Below are positions 54,647 to 63,827 of a DNA stretch of 64,000 nt, one piece after another (the stretch's first letter is position 1; the number at the start of each line of letters is the position of its first letter). A model generated the notes under the pieces. It worked only from the letters and a program-made list of their open reading frames with translations, ran no database searches and was not told where the DNA came from. Source of the DNA: Variovorax sp. S12S4 (lineage in GTDB: Bacteria; Pseudomonadota; Gammaproteobacteria; Burkholderiales; Burkholderiaceae_C); the NCBI RefSeq assembly GCF_023195515.1, contig NZ_JALPKR020000002.1:4193001-4257000 (forward strand), read 5' to 3'. A program made the translations under genes and the position numbers.

Positions 54647-56692
54647 ATGACATTGACGCTGCGACAAGGCGACAGGCACGCCGACCGGGTGCTCGACGTG
54701 GTGAGGCGGGGCTTTCACGAAGAAGGCAACGACCTGGTCACCCGCTCCTGGAGCCGTTGCCTCAACCAGTACCAGCTCGATCCGGGCCGTCCGCGCGAAC
54801 CGGTGGTCATTGCGTCTTCGGCCTTGCAGAGCCGGCGCAACCAGCATGCCGACGTCATCGAATGCGCACGCTACGAGATGACCACGCTCTACCAGCAGTT
54901 GGCAGATGCGGAATCCGCCGTGGTGCTGACCGATACCGACGGCGTCATCGTGCACATGGTGTCGTCGCCGGAGTTTGCCGCCGAAGCCGAGCCCATGGGC
55001 CTGCGCGCAGGCGGCATGTGGGGCGAGGCTGAAGCCGGCACCAACGGCATGGGCACTTGCCTTGCGGCCGCGCACCCTATCTCCGTGCGGCGCGAAGAGC
55101 ATTTCTTCAGCCACTTCACGCAGCTCACGTGTTCGGCGGTGCCGGTGTTCGATCCGTCCGGCGAGATCATCGCGGTGCTTGACGTGACCAGCCGCTCCAG
55201 CCTCATGCAGCAGCACGTGCTCGTGCTGCTTGGCATGACGGCGCGCATGATCGAGAACCGCCTCATCGACAAGCGCTTCTCGAACGCGCACCCGCTGCAC
55301 TTCCACAGCCGGCCGGAGTTTGTCTACACACTGCACGAAGGCAAGCTTGCCGTCGGTGACGACGGGCGCATTCTTGCGGCCAACCGCAGCGCCTTGTTCC
55401 AGCTTGGCGTGCAAACGATGGACGAGATCCGCACGCAGCGCATCGACGACCTGTTCCAGACGTCGCTCGAAGACATCGTGCAGCGAAGTCTTTCTTCTTC
55501 GTTCCACCCGGTGGTGGCGTACCGGGCCAACGCCGCGCTGCGCTTCTTTGCGGTGGCGCGTCGTCCCGCTTCCGATGCAGCCACGCCGGCGCGTGCGCGT
55601 GCCGCGGGTGCCATCACGGCGCCCATGGCGGCGGAGGCGGGTGCCGACGCGTTTCGGGCGCCGCTGCGGCCCGCCGCAACGCGTGCGCCCGGCATTCGCA
55701 CATTCAAGGATGCGCGGCTCGTGGCGCACCTGGACACCGCGCGCCGCGTGGTGGCGCGCCGAACCCCCGTGCTGCTGTGCGGCGAAACAGGTTCGGGCAA
55801 AGAGGTGTTCGCGCGCGCCATCCACGAAACCAGTCCGCATGCCGAAGGCGCGTTTGTCGCGGTCAACTGCGCAAGCCTGCCAGAGACGCTCATTGAATCG
55901 GAGCTCTTCGGCTACAAGGCCGGCGCCTTCACCGGTGCGCAGCGCAGCGGCCGGCGCGGCAAGATCCTGCAGGCCGATGGCGGCACGCTGTTCCTCGACG
56001 AAATTGCCGACATGCCGCTGGAGCTGCAGGCCCGCCTGCTGCGCGTGCTCGACGAGCGGCAGGTCACGCCGCTGGGCACCGAAGAAACGCACCCGGTCGA
56101 CTTCCAGCTCGTGAGCGCGAGCCACCAGCACCTGCCAAGCCTGGTGCGGGAAGGCCGCTTCCGCGAAGACCTTTACTACCGCCTGGCCGGCATCGAGCTC
56201 GACCTGCCCGCGCTGCGCGACCGCACCGACAAGCGCGAGCTGATCCACGACGTGCTGAAGGACGAGGGCGGCAGCGACTGCAGGCTTGGCGAAGATGCCG
56301 AGCGCATGCTCATGGCCTATCCGTGGCCGGGCAACCTGCGCCAGCTGCGCCACGTGCTGCGCAGCGCGGCCGCGCTCGCAGACGGCAAGACCATCACGCG
56401 GGAGCACCTGCCTTCGCTTGTCGCAAGGGCTGCACCTTCGCCCGCACCGGCCTATGCATTACCTGCCGCAGCCATCGAGACGGCGGACGCGCAAGGCGAA
56501 GCCGCTGCTTCCGATGCGCCCCCGGCCGTCAAACTCAACCCGATCCAGGCCAACGAGCGGCAGGTGCTGCTGCAGATGCTTGAGCAGCACCGCTGGAACG
56601 TGAGCAACGTCGCCAAGGCGCTCGATGTCAGCCGCAACACCTTGTACCGAAAACTCCACAAGCTTCACATCGAGATATCTCCACCCGATTGA
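54647..56692 (+). CDS. Sigma-54-dependent activator of the AcoR type
   Basis: 681 residues. A GAF-type sensor region lies at about residues 70-200 (AESAVVLTDTDGVIVHMVSSPEF, GTNGMGTCLAAAHPISVRREEHFF). The AAA+ domain has Walker A GETGSGKEVFARAIHE near residue 379, the sigma-54 contact loop GAFTGA near 426, Walker B GGTLFLDEIADMPLELQARLLRVL, and a C-terminal Fis-type HTH (HRWNVSNVAKALDVSRNTLYRKLHKL). ATG 54647 has GGAG nine bases upstream. AcoR relatives control alcohol and acetoin catabolism; here it probably switches a C1-generating or C1-oxidising system, its effector unknown. Genes downstream follow at 18 bases. Confidence 0.9.
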   Translation: MTLTLRQGDRHADRVLDVVRRGFHEEGNDLVTRSWSRCLNQYQLDPGRPREPVVIASSALQSRRNQHADVIECARYEMTTLYQQLADAESAVVLTDTDGVIVHMVSSPEFAAEAEPMGLRAGGMWGEAEAGTNGMGTCLAAAHPISVRREEHFFSHFTQLTCSAVPVFDPSGEIIAVLDVTSRSSLMQQHVLVLLGMTARMIENRLIDKRFSNAHPLHFHSRPEFVYTLHEGKLAVGDDGRILAANRSALFQLGVQTMDEIRTQRIDDLFQTSLEDIVQRSLSSSFHPVVAYRANAALRFFAVARRPASDAATPARARAAGAITAPMAAEAGADAFRAPLRPAATRAPGIRTFKDARLVAHLDTARRVVARRTPVLLCGETGSGKEVFARAIHETSPHAEGAFVAVNCASLPETLIESELFGYKAGAFTGAQRSGRRGKILQADGGTLFLDEIADMPLELQARLLRVLDERQVTPLGTEETHPVDFQLVSASHQHLPSLVREGRFREDLYYRLAGIELDLPALRDRTDKRELIHDVLKDEGGSDCRLGEDAERMLMAYPWPGNLRQLRHVLRSAAALADGKTITREHLPSLVARAAPSPAPAYALPAAAIETADAQGEAAASDAPPAVKLNPIQANERQVLLQMLEQHRWNVSNVAKALDVSRNTLYRKLHKLHIEISPPD

Positions 56693-56710
56693 GCCGCAGG
56701 CTCGACAGAC

Positions 56711-57364
56711 ATGATGAACGGAGGCTCATCGGGTACCGACAAGATCGATCCGCGCGGCGCGGCCCTGGCAATGGAAGACGGCGAGCCGCCGTTGCCTGCA
56801 GCGCCGCCGCGCTCGCGGCTGGCCTGGTGCGTCACGGGCTCCGGCCACTTTCTCGAAGAATCATTGGCCCTTGCGCGGCGGCTGCCTTCGGTGGACCTGT
56901 TCCTTTCGGCCGCGGCAGAAGAAGTGCTGCCCATCTACAAGCTGCACATCGAGGCGCTGAAGTCGCGCTTTCGGGTGTTCCGCGACAAGACGGCCAGCGG
57001 CGTGCCCGTGGGCATGCTCTACGACGACATCTATCACACCGTGGTGGTGGCGCCGGCCACCAGCAACACGGTGGCCAAGTGCGCATTCGGCATCAGCGAC
57101 TCGCTGCCGACCAACATGTTTGCCCAGGCCGGCAAGCTCGGCATTCCTGGCATCGTGTTTGCATGCGATACGGAACCGGTGGTGGTGACCAAGTCCCCGC
57201 ATGACTGGGTCACGCTGCGTCCGCGGCGCATCGAGCTGGACAACGTCGAGCGGCTGCGCGGCATCGATTTTTGCCAGGTGGTCTCGTCGCCCGCCGAACT
57301 CGAAGCCGTGCTCGATGCACGCATGAAGGAACTCTCTCTCGCATGGAACACATCGTCTTCCTGA
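56711..57364 (+). CDS. Flavoprotein, dihydromethanopterin-reductase-like (DmrB/AfpA family)
   Basis: 217 residues of the flavoprotein (HFCD) fold. SRLAWCVTGSGHFLEESLALARRL, VDLFLSAAAEEVLPIYKLH, and YDDIYHTVVVAPATSNTVAKCAFGISDSLPTNMFAQAGKLGIPGIVFACDT give the FMN-binding PATSNTVAK and ACDT motifs of the archaeoflavoprotein/DmrB group, which reduces dihydromethanopterin. That is a plausible final step of cofactor synthesis here, but activity is inferred. It starts 18 bases after the activator gene and its end overlaps the next gene by 22 bases. Confidence 0.75.
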   Translation: MMNGGSSGTDKIDPRGAALAMEDGEPPLPAAPPRSRLAWCVTGSGHFLEESLALARRLPSVDLFLSAAAEEVLPIYKLHIEALKSRFRVFRDKTASGVPVGMLYDDIYHTVVVAPATSNTVAKCAFGISDSLPTNMFAQAGKLGIPGIVFACDTEPVVVTKSPHDWVTLRPRRIELDNVERLRGIDFCQVVSSPAELEAVLDARMKELSLAWNTSSS

Positions 57365-58818
57365 CCGGGCGCCTCGCCCAAGCCAGCCTCTCGCGGGTGC
57401 TGGCCGGCATAGAGGCGGCACCGTTCACATGGGAAGTACGGGAGATCGGGTTGCAGGTTGCGGCACTGATGACGGCCGACATGATCCGCCGCCGCGTTGC
57501 GGCACCGGTGATTACCGAGGCTGATGGCGAGGGCACCGCGCCACGCCGCGCCGACCGCATCATGGTGCCGGGCCGCTGCCGCGGCGATGTCGAGGCCTTG
57601 AGCCAATACTTCGGCGTCCCGGTGGAGCGCGGGCCGCAAGAGCTGAAGGATCTGCCGCGCCACTTCAACCGCAGCGCGCGCGCTGTCGACCTGAACGAGT
57701 ACGAGGTCGCGATCTTTGCCGAGATCGTCGATGCGCCGCGGCTCACGGTGGCGCAGATCGTCGAGCGAGCACGTCAGCTTGCGGCCGACGGGGCCAACGT
57801 CATCGACCTGGGCTGCCTGCCCGAGACCCGCTTCGACCATCTGGCCGAAAGTGTGCAGGCGCTCAAGGCCGCGGGCTTTCAGGTGAGCGTCGATTCGAGC
57901 GACCCGAAAGAGCTGCTGCTCGGCGGCAAGTCCGGCGCCGACTACCTGCTGAGCCTGACGCTCGACAGCCTGTGGATTGCCGACGAAGTGGCCGCAACCC
58001 CGGTGCTCATACCGCGCGTGCCGGCCGACGAAGAATCGCTGTACGAAGCGGTGGCGCAAATGCAGCAGCGTGGCCGCCCGTTTCTGGCCGATTCGATTCT
58101 CGACCCGATACCCTTCGGCCTGACCGCCTCCATCGTGCGCTACCACCGGCTGCGCGAGCGTTTTCCCGATGCGCCGATCATGCTTGGCGTGGGCAACGTC
58201 ACCGAGCTGACCGAGGCCGACACCAGCGGCATCAACGCGGTGCTGTTCGGCATTGCCGCCGAGCTGAACGTGGCGGCAGTGCTGACCACGCAGGTGAGCC
58301 AGCATGCGCGCCGCGCGGTGAGCGAGGCCGACTGGGCGCGCCGCATCATGCATGCGGCGGCCCGCAATGCCACGCTGCCCAAGGGCATGAGCGATGCGTT
58401 GATGACGGTGCATGCCAAGCATCCGTTCCCCGATACGCCGGAAGAAATCGGCGAGATCGCCTCGCAGGTGCGCGACCCCAACTTTCGCGTGCAGATATCG
58501 CCGCTGGGCCTGCACGTGTACAACCGCGACGGCTTGCGCCTGGGGCAGGGCGCCTTCGAACTCTGGCCGCAGCTCAAGCTGCAGGACGATGCCGACCATG
58601 CGTTCTACATGGGCGTGGAGCTTGCCCGCGCCGAGATCGCTTGGCAGCTTGGCAAGCGCTATGTGCAAGACCAGCCGCTCGACTGGGGCTGCGCCGCGCC
58701 GCGGCCCGCCGAAGACCTTGCGCGCTGGTGCGCACCGGGCACCACCATGAAGACATCGAAGAACATCGCGCAAGAGCCTGGTGCCGTGAACACGGCCGCC
58801 GCGCCATCACCCACATGA
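57343..58818 (+). CDS. Dihydropteroate-synthase-like protein (DUF6513 family)
   Basis: 491 residues. A new N-terminal domain (HIVFLTGRLAQASLSRVLAGIEAAPFTWEVREIGLQVAALMTADMIRR) precedes a TIM-barrel with pterin-binding features (VAIFAEIVDAPRLTVAQIVERARQLAADGANVIDLGCLPETRFDHL; VSVDSSDPKELLLGGKSGADYLLSLTLDSL; LGVGNVTELTEADTSGINAVLFGIAAEL). Homologous archaeal proteins (MJ0107 type) occur in methanogens, where a dihydropteroate-synthase-like step joins pterin and beta-RFAP. It is thus a good candidate for that joining reaction. ATG 57343 chosen for family match; stop overlaps the next start (ATGA). Confidence 0.82.
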   Translation: MEHIVFLTGRLAQASLSRVLAGIEAAPFTWEVREIGLQVAALMTADMIRRRVAAPVITEADGEGTAPRRADRIMVPGRCRGDVEALSQYFGVPVERGPQELKDLPRHFNRSARAVDLNEYEVAIFAEIVDAPRLTVAQIVERARQLAADGANVIDLGCLPETRFDHLAESVQALKAAGFQVSVDSSDPKELLLGGKSGADYLLSLTLDSLWIADEVAATPVLIPRVPADEESLYEAVAQMQQRGRPFLADSILDPIPFGLTASIVRYHRLRERFPDAPIMLGVGNVTELTEADTSGINAVLFGIAAELNVAAVLTTQVSQHARRAVSEADWARRIMHAAARNATLPKGMSDALMTVHAKHPFPDTPEEIGEIASQVRDPNFRVQISPLGLHVYNRDGLRLGQGAFELWPQLKLQDDADHAFYMGVELARAEIAWQLGKRYVQDQPLDWGCAAPRPAEDLARWCAPGTTMKTSKNIAQEPGAVNTAAAPSPT

Positions 58819-59396
58819 ACGACCAGATCTTCGAAGCCGTGGTCACCACCGTCGCGCCCGGCGGCAAGTCGCACGTGGCACCAATGGGCATTCGTTACCG
58901 CGAAGACGGCATCCTGCTGATGCCGTTCAAGCCCTCGACCACGCACGACAACATCGTGGCCACCGGCCATGCGGTGCTCAACATCGTGTGCGACACCCGC
59001 GTGTTCGCGGGCTGCGTCACAGGCCGCAAGCTGTGGCCCACGCTGCCCGCCGAACGCATTGAAGGCGTACGGCTTGCCGCGGCACTGCGCCACGTAGAGC
59101 TTGAACTGGCCGAGCAGCGCGACAACGTGCAGCGGCCGGTGCTGCGGATGGTGGCGGTGCACGAGGCCACCCATGCGCCCTTCGTCGGCTTCAACCGGGC
59201 ACAGGCCGCGGTGATCGAAGGCGCCGTGCTGGTCAGCCGCCTGCACATGCTGCCCCCCGAGAAAGTGGAAACCGAAATGACCTACCTGCAGATTGCCATC
59301 GACAAGACCGCCGGCCCCGAAGAGCATGAGGCCTGGGAGTGGCTGCGCGCCGCCGTCGCGCAGCACCGCAACGGCACACCGGAGCGCGCATCGTGA
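58815..59396 (+). CDS. DUF447-family flavin-like protein
   Basis: 193 residues, DUF447: IFEAVVTTVAPGGKSHVAPMGIRYREDGILLMPFKPSTTHDNIVATGHAVLNIVCDTRVFAGCVTGR is a split-barrel FMN-binding pattern similar to the pyridoxamine oxidase superfamily; PVLRMVAVHEATHAPFVGFNRAQAAVIEGAVLVSRLHML follows. The family occurs in methanogens and in H4MPT-containing bacteria. Function unknown. Overlaps neighbours by four bases at each end (ATGA, GTGA), so is tightly bound into the operon. Confidence 0.82.
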   Translation: MNDQIFEAVVTTVAPGGKSHVAPMGIRYREDGILLMPFKPSTTHDNIVATGHAVLNIVCDTRVFAGCVTGRKLWPTLPAERIEGVRLAAALRHVELELAEQRDNVQRPVLRMVAVHEATHAPFVGFNRAQAAVIEGAVLVSRLHMLPPEKVETEMTYLQIAIDKTAGPEEHEAWEWLRAAVAQHRNGTPERAS

Positions 59397-60094
59397 CCCG
59401 CATGCTGGTGAGCGTGCGCAGCGTGGATGAAGCCTTGATTGCCGCGCGCGGCGGCGCCGACTTCATCGACCTGAAGGAACCGAGCGACGGCGCACTGGGC
59501 GGCTTGCCCGTGGCGACCATCGGCGCCATCGTGAGTGCATTGCGCGCGAACGGCATCGGCCTGCCCGTGAGTGCCACGATCGGCGACTTGCCCATGCAGG
59601 CGCTGGACAGCATCCTTGCGCAAGTCGATGCGGTCGGTGCTTGCGGTGTCGACTACGTGAAGGTCGGCATCGAGCGCGGGACCGAGGCCTTTGCGGTGCT
59701 CGACGCGCTCTCCGCCTGCGACTGGCCGGTGGTGCCGGTCTTCGTTGCAGACCATGGCATCGACGCGGCGCTGGTCGCGCATGCATGCACGCTCGGGTTT
59801 CCGGCGCTCATGGCCGACACTGCCGACAAGCTGGCCGGCAGCTTGTTCGATGCCGTGCCGACGGCGGACCTGCGCGCCTTTGCCGCCCGTGTGCGCGCTT
59901 CGGGCCGGCTCGTCGGACTGGCGGGCGCACTGCGCATGGCGCACGTTCCCTTGCTGCGATCGCTGGCGCCCGACTTCGCGGGCTTTCGCAGTGCTGTTTG
60001 TGTTGCCGACCGCAAGACGGCGCTGTGCCCGGAGCGGCTTGCAGTCTTGGCCGCATCGTTGCATGGCGAGGCTGTGGAGCCTGCAGCCGCCTGA
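59393..60094 (+). CDS. mfnB: 4-HFC-phosphate synthase (MfnB, DUF556)
   Basis: 233 residues, TIM-barrel DUF556: RMLVSVRSVDEALIAARGGADFIDLKEPSDGALGGLPVATI holds the Schiff-base Lys of the family, then CGVDYVKVGIERG with the second conserved Lys, and GLAGALRMAHVPLLRSLAPDFAGFRSAVC at the end. In methanogens MfnB makes the furan precursor of methanofuran from two glyceraldehyde 3-phosphates. GTG 59393 overlaps the previous stop; ATG 59402 is also possible. Last gene of the run beginning with the sigma-54 activator. Confidence 0.86.
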   Translation: MTRMLVSVRSVDEALIAARGGADFIDLKEPSDGALGGLPVATIGAIVSALRANGIGLPVSATIGDLPMQALDSILAQVDAVGACGVDYVKVGIERGTEAFAVLDALSACDWPVVPVFVADHGIDAALVAHACTLGFPALMADTADKLAGSLFDAVPTADLRAFAARVRASGRLVGLAGALRMAHVPLLRSLAPDFAGFRSAVCVADRKTALCPERLAVLAASLHGEAVEPAAA

Positions 60095-60130
60095 GCCCCC
60101 GGCGTGCGCGGCCATATCCGGGCTGCAGCT

Positions 60131-60730
60131 TCAACGCGGAACGAAGGTGGCTTCGCCCAGCAGCAGCGCTCGCATGGTCTCCAGCTGGTTCTTGTGAAGC
60201 AGCGTGATCGGAAAGGCTGCATCGCCGGAGCGATCGGCAAACTGCTGGTCCACCACGCCGGCGTCGCCAAGCTCGCCCAGCGTCATCTGCGGATCGATGG
60301 CGCAAGACTTGACCAGCACCAGTTGCTCGGCATTGAGATGCTTTGCCAGGTCGAGCGCAATCGTGTCCGAGGTGGCCTCCCAGCCGGTGCGCGAATCAGG
60401 CTTGTCGCGCCGCAGTTCAAGCGGCAGCCACAGCGCGGTTTTTCCGCGCCGCAGCAGGTCGGGAATCTCGGTCTTGCGTGTTGCGAGCTGCAGCGCCGGG
60501 TTGAGCGCATGCAGCTGATAAGCCGTCTGCGCCATGGCCAGCACCGCCATGTTGTGGGCGGCCAGGTCGTTGAACTGCCAATGCGCCTGCACGCGCCGCA
60601 CTTCGTCCGCAAAGGTGCCGCCGCCGCAGACCACCGTTACGCGTCCGCCGCCGATCTGCGTCAGCAGATCGAGCCACTGCGGCAGCACCGGGTCCGAGCA
60701 AAGGCTGCCGCCGATCTTGACGACCCACAT
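60131..60730 (-). CDS. Amino-acid-kinase-fold protein, probable MfnE-like furan kinase
   Basis: 199 residues, shorter than most of its superfamily: MWVVKIGGSLCSDPVLPQWLDLL, GGGRVTVVCGGGTFADEVRR, FNDLAAHNMAVLAMAQTAYQLHAL, and GWEATSDTIALDLAKHLNAEQLVLVKSCAID. This is the methanogen-type small amino acid kinase (MfnE) which phosphorylates the aminomethylfuran unit in methanofuran synthesis. Function is inferred from family and island context. Its ATG overlaps the stop of the MfnF-like gene (TGATG), so it is co-translated. Confidence 0.8.
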   Translation of the reverse strand: MWVVKIGGSLCSDPVLPQWLDLLTQIGGGRVTVVCGGGTFADEVRRVQAHWQFNDLAAHNMAVLAMAQTAYQLHALNPALQLATRKTEIPDLLRRGKTALWLPLELRRDKPDSRTGWEATSDTIALDLAKHLNAEQLVLVKSCAIDPQMTLGELGDAGVVDQQFADRSGDAAFPITLLHKNQLETMRALLLGEATFVPR

Positions 60731-61821
60731 CAGTCGTGCTCCCTTTCGAAAAGCGCCGCCACCGCCACGCTGGGTGCGCACACCTGCGCCCAGGCGGTCG
60801 TGCCTGGGGTTGCATGGCGGGCCACGTTGGCGACGTCGCCGCCATAAGAAGCAAAGCGGTGCGGTGCGGAAGCGGCTGTTGCCACCGCCGCCGCAAGGTC
60901 CGGTACCAGGAACGCACCGCAGCCCGCACTCACGATCACGGCCTCGCGCGAAAGCGCATGCGCCGCCAGCACGCGGCGCAGCTGCGAACCGATGGCCTCG
61001 ACCTGCGCGGCGCGCCATGCACGCGCAAGCTCCAGCCATTCTTCCGCGGAGGCATCGCGCTCGTCCAGGCCCACCATGCGCGCAAGCCGCTGGCGTGTCG
61101 CGGCCAGGCTCTTGGCCGCGTTGTCGGCGCTCGGGTACAGGTCGTGCGCCGGGTCGAGCTCGCCGCACAGCCGGTAGACGTCGGCCGTGGTGGCGAAGAA
61201 CTCGTTCATCACGTGGCTTGCCCGGCCGCGCCATTCGATGCGCTGCGTCAGCGCGCACACGGGCGTGCGCACCACGCCGTGGTAGGCAAGCTCTCCGCTC
61301 ACCAGGCGTTCGGCGTCGGTGCGGCTGGTGGCCAGCACGCGCTCGTTGCCGAAGCCGATCAGGTCGGTGGTGGTGCTGCCGATGTCGACCAGCACGCCTT
61401 GCGAAAACACCAGCGCCGCATGCCGCGCGGTGGCCAGCCAGTTGGCCGACGCAATGTGCTCCCAGTGACGAGTGACCTGCGCGGGGTTGCACCAGCCGGC
61501 GTCTCCGGCAAAGAAATGCAAGGCGCCTGGCCGGGAGGGAAGCGCGGCCGCCAGCGCGGCCGCAATGCCCCGCACGCCGGCTTCGCGGTCGGGGAACAGG
61601 TCGACCATTTCGCCCGTCATGGTCACGGCGTGGCGTGCCGTATCGAAAGCCGGCCAGCGCGTTCGCGTGGCTTGCAGTGCGCGCGCCAGATGATCGAGGC
61701 CTTGCCAGAGCGGGCAACCCCATTGCGCCACGTCGACCACCTCGCCGCCTTGCAGCAGGCAGGCCTTCACATGCGCGCCGCCGATGTCCCACCCGATGGT
61801 GGTGCGTTCAGGCGTCGGCAC
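60730..61821 (-). CDS. Hydantoinase/oxoprolinase-like H4MPT-pathway protein, probable MfnF
   Basis: 363 residues. Actin/HSP70-fold ATPase features: TTIGWDIGGAHVKACLLQGG (phosphate loop 1), TMTGEMVDLFPDREAGV, VDIGSTTTDLIGF (phosphate loop 2), VVRTPVCALTQRIEWRGR, and VIVSAGCGAFLVPDLA (adenosine motif). This group (one-carbon uncharacterised H4MPT-linked proteins) includes MfnF of methanogens, which couples the activated furan to gamma-glutamyl-tyramine. GTG 61821 is chosen, overlapping the ATP-grasp gene by 14 bases; an in-frame ATG further upstream adds non-family residues. Confidence 0.8.
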   Translation of the reverse strand: MPTPERTTIGWDIGGAHVKACLLQGGEVVDVAQWGCPLWQGLDHLARALQATRTRWPAFDTARHAVTMTGEMVDLFPDREAGVRGIAAALAAALPSRPGALHFFAGDAGWCNPAQVTRHWEHIASANWLATARHAALVFSQGVLVDIGSTTTDLIGFGNERVLATSRTDAERLVSGELAYHGVVRTPVCALTQRIEWRGRASHVMNEFFATTADVYRLCGELDPAHDLYPSADNAAKSLAATRQRLARMVGLDERDASAEEWLELARAWRAAQVEAIGSQLRRVLAAHALSREAVIVSAGCGAFLVPDLAAAVATAASAPHRFASYGGDVANVARHATPGTTAWAQVCAPSVAVAALFEREHD

Positions 61822-62794
61822 GTGCAAGTTCCCGTTCGGCGAGTTCGCCGCCCCCGCGGTCCGCCAGCAGTTCGGCTGCAAGATTGCGGCCCAGCGCGGC
61901 CGAGAGGCCGACATAGGCACAGGTGACGCGCGGGTTCACCTCGATCACCACCGGCCCGTGCCGCGGATGCCACACCAGGTCGATACCCGCGAACCCGCGC
62001 AGCCCCGGGATGGCGCGGGCCACCTGCATAGCCAGCTCGGCCAGCGGCTGACGGCGCGGGTCGCCCCGGCCCACCGCATCGACGCTCACACCGTCGAACG
62101 ACAGGCTTCCCTGCGAGTCGATCGAAATGCACTGGCGGTTGATGCTCAGCATTTCGGCATTCTGCTCCGTGCACAGCAGCGAGAGGCTCAGGGCTTCGCC
62201 TTCGATCCATGGCTCCAGCGTCAAGGTGGCGCCGGCCCGCGTGCGCCGGGCGTGGTCTTCGAGTGCGCCTGCGTGGCGCGTGTGCACATGGGTGGCCACG
62301 CCGCCGGCGCCGTCGTCGGGCTTGACAACCCAGCGTTCTATCTCGGGCGCATCGGCAAAGGCCAGGGGCGTTGGCACGCCATGGGCCGCCAAGTGCGCGA
62401 GCGTGGCCTTCTTGCCCGCCGTCAGCTCGATGGCATCGGCGCTGCAGCCGAGCCAGCGCGCGTTGCCAACCGTGCGTTGGAACCTGGCCAGCAGCCCGTC
62501 CGTCTCGGGCGCGACCAGCCACACCACATCGTGCAGCACGCTCTGGCGCGCCACGAAGTCGAAAGCCGATTCGTTGGCAAGCGGCCGCAGCGGCGCCGCT
62601 CCGGCGGGCAGGGTGTTCCCCGGTTCGCAGACCGCGGCCGAGACCGAACAATCGGCCACGCGCATCAAGTCGGCCACCATGGCGTCTCGCATCGAGAGGC
62701 CCAGCGGCAGCAGCTCATCGGCGGCCGCATCGTCGCCGTAGTCGCTCCAGCCGCCACCGCTGAGATACTCGTAGACAAACACGCGTGTCGTCAT
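61808..62794 (-). CDS. ATP-grasp ligase, probable tyramine-glutamate ligase (MfnD-like)
   Basis: 328 residues: MTTRVFVYEYLSGGGWSDYG is the family N-terminus (EYxxGGG), ELTAGKKATLAHLAAHGVPTP, ERWVVKPDDGAGGVATHV (nucleotide loop), LEPWIEGEALSLSLLC, and GFAGIDLVWHPRHGPVVIEVNPRVTCAYVGLS (Glu-x-Asn metal ligands). MfnD of methanogens joins glutamate to tyramine during methanofuran assembly. First gene of the leftward mfnD-mfnF-mfnE-like operon, divergent from the HisA-like gene; 41 bases separate their starts. Confidence 0.82.
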   Translation of the reverse strand: MTTRVFVYEYLSGGGWSDYGDDAAADELLPLGLSMRDAMVADLMRVADCSVSAAVCEPGNTLPAGAAPLRPLANESAFDFVARQSVLHDVVWLVAPETDGLLARFQRTVGNARWLGCSADAIELTAGKKATLAHLAAHGVPTPLAFADAPEIERWVVKPDDGAGGVATHVHTRHAGALEDHARRTRAGATLTLEPWIEGEALSLSLLCTEQNAEMLSINRQCISIDSQGSLSFDGVSVDAVGRGDPRRQPLAELAMQVARAIPGLRGFAGIDLVWHPRHGPVVIEVNPRVTCAYVGLSAALGRNLAAELLADRGGGELAERELARADA

Positions 62795-62835
62795 TTCATC
62801 ATCCACTTTCCGGGTACGTTCCCCATCACTTCCCA

Positions 62836-63573
62836 ATGACTTCCGAACTGAACCTGATCCCCGTCGTCGACTTGCTGCAGGGCCAGGTGGTGAGGGCAGT
62901 GCGCGGCGACCGCAAGTCGTACCGGCCGATCGTTTCGGCGCTGTGCGCCAGCAGCGATCCGGTGACGGTGGCGCGCATCCTGTGCGAGCACTGCGCGGCG
63001 CGGCAGCTGTACGTGGCCGACCTCGATGCGCTGCAAGGCGGCGCGGCGCAGATCGCCGTGCTGACCGATGTGCTCGAGGCATTGCCCCATATCGAACTCT
63101 GGCTCGACGTGGGCCTGGCGGACGCCGCGGCTGGCGAGGCAGTGCGCAAGCAGCTGGCGCCTTTCGCGTCCCGCATCGTGCTCGTCTTCGGCAGCGAATC
63201 GCTGCGCTCGCGCGAAGCCCTTGAGCGCTGTTTCGAAAACGCGAACGGCGAGGCTGAAGCGGGCGTGCCCGGCGCCGCGCTCTCGCTCGACCGCCGCGAC
63301 GGCCGGCGGCTCGACCAGGCCGGCTGCTGGGACGCGGTGGACCTGTGGCCGCGGCGGCTGATCGTGATGACGCTCGAGCGTGTCGGCTCCGGCGCCGGGC
63401 CCGACCTGGAAACCTTGCAAGAGGTGCGGCGGCTGGCGCCGGGGGCCATGGTCATCGGCGCCGGTGGAATCCGCAGCCCCCAGGACCTGGCGCTTGCCAG
63501 TGCCGCCGGTGCCGACGCCTGGCTGGTCGCCAGCGCATTGCACGACCTTCAGTTGCCGCGGGTGCACCGCTGA
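62836..63573 (+). CDS. HisA-like TIM-barrel protein of the H4MPT island
   Basis: 245 residues with HisA/HisF ancestry: LIPVVDLLQGQVVRAVRGDRKSYRPI, QLYVADLDALQGGAAQIAVLTDVLEALP, LVFGSESLRSREALERCF, and GAMVIGAGGIRSPQDLALASAAGADAWLVASALHD. The catalytic N-terminal Asp (VVDLLQGQ) and the middle Asp (VADLDA) are conserved, but the usual HisA C-terminal half is diverged. Such HisA-like genes accompany the H4MPT cluster in methylotrophs; function is unproven. ATG 62836. Confidence 0.78.
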   Translation: MTSELNLIPVVDLLQGQVVRAVRGDRKSYRPIVSALCASSDPVTVARILCEHCAARQLYVADLDALQGGAAQIAVLTDVLEALPHIELWLDVGLADAAAGEAVRKQLAPFASRIVLVFGSESLRSREALERCFENANGEAEAGVPGAALSLDRRDGRRLDQAGCWDAVDLWPRRLIVMTLERVGSGAGPDLETLQEVRRLAPGAMVIGAGGIRSPQDLALASAAGADAWLVASALHDLQLPRVHR

Positions 63574-63827
63574 TCCGGCGGGTCCGGCGCAACGAGGGTG
63601 GGTGAGGCATGCCATCAACCCGCCGCACACACGAACCGTGCCATCCCAGCGGGGGCTTGCAAGTACTGCCGATGGCCTCTGCCGGCACGCATTGACCGCC
63701 AAAATCGCAACACTGTGTCTCAAACGCGTGTGTCATGAAGGCCTTCCTGTAGCTGTCCGGCCGAGACGCCGCTAGGCAGGCCCCGCCCGGGCGGTGAATG
63801 GCACATGGCTTGCGTGGTCGCCAGCCC

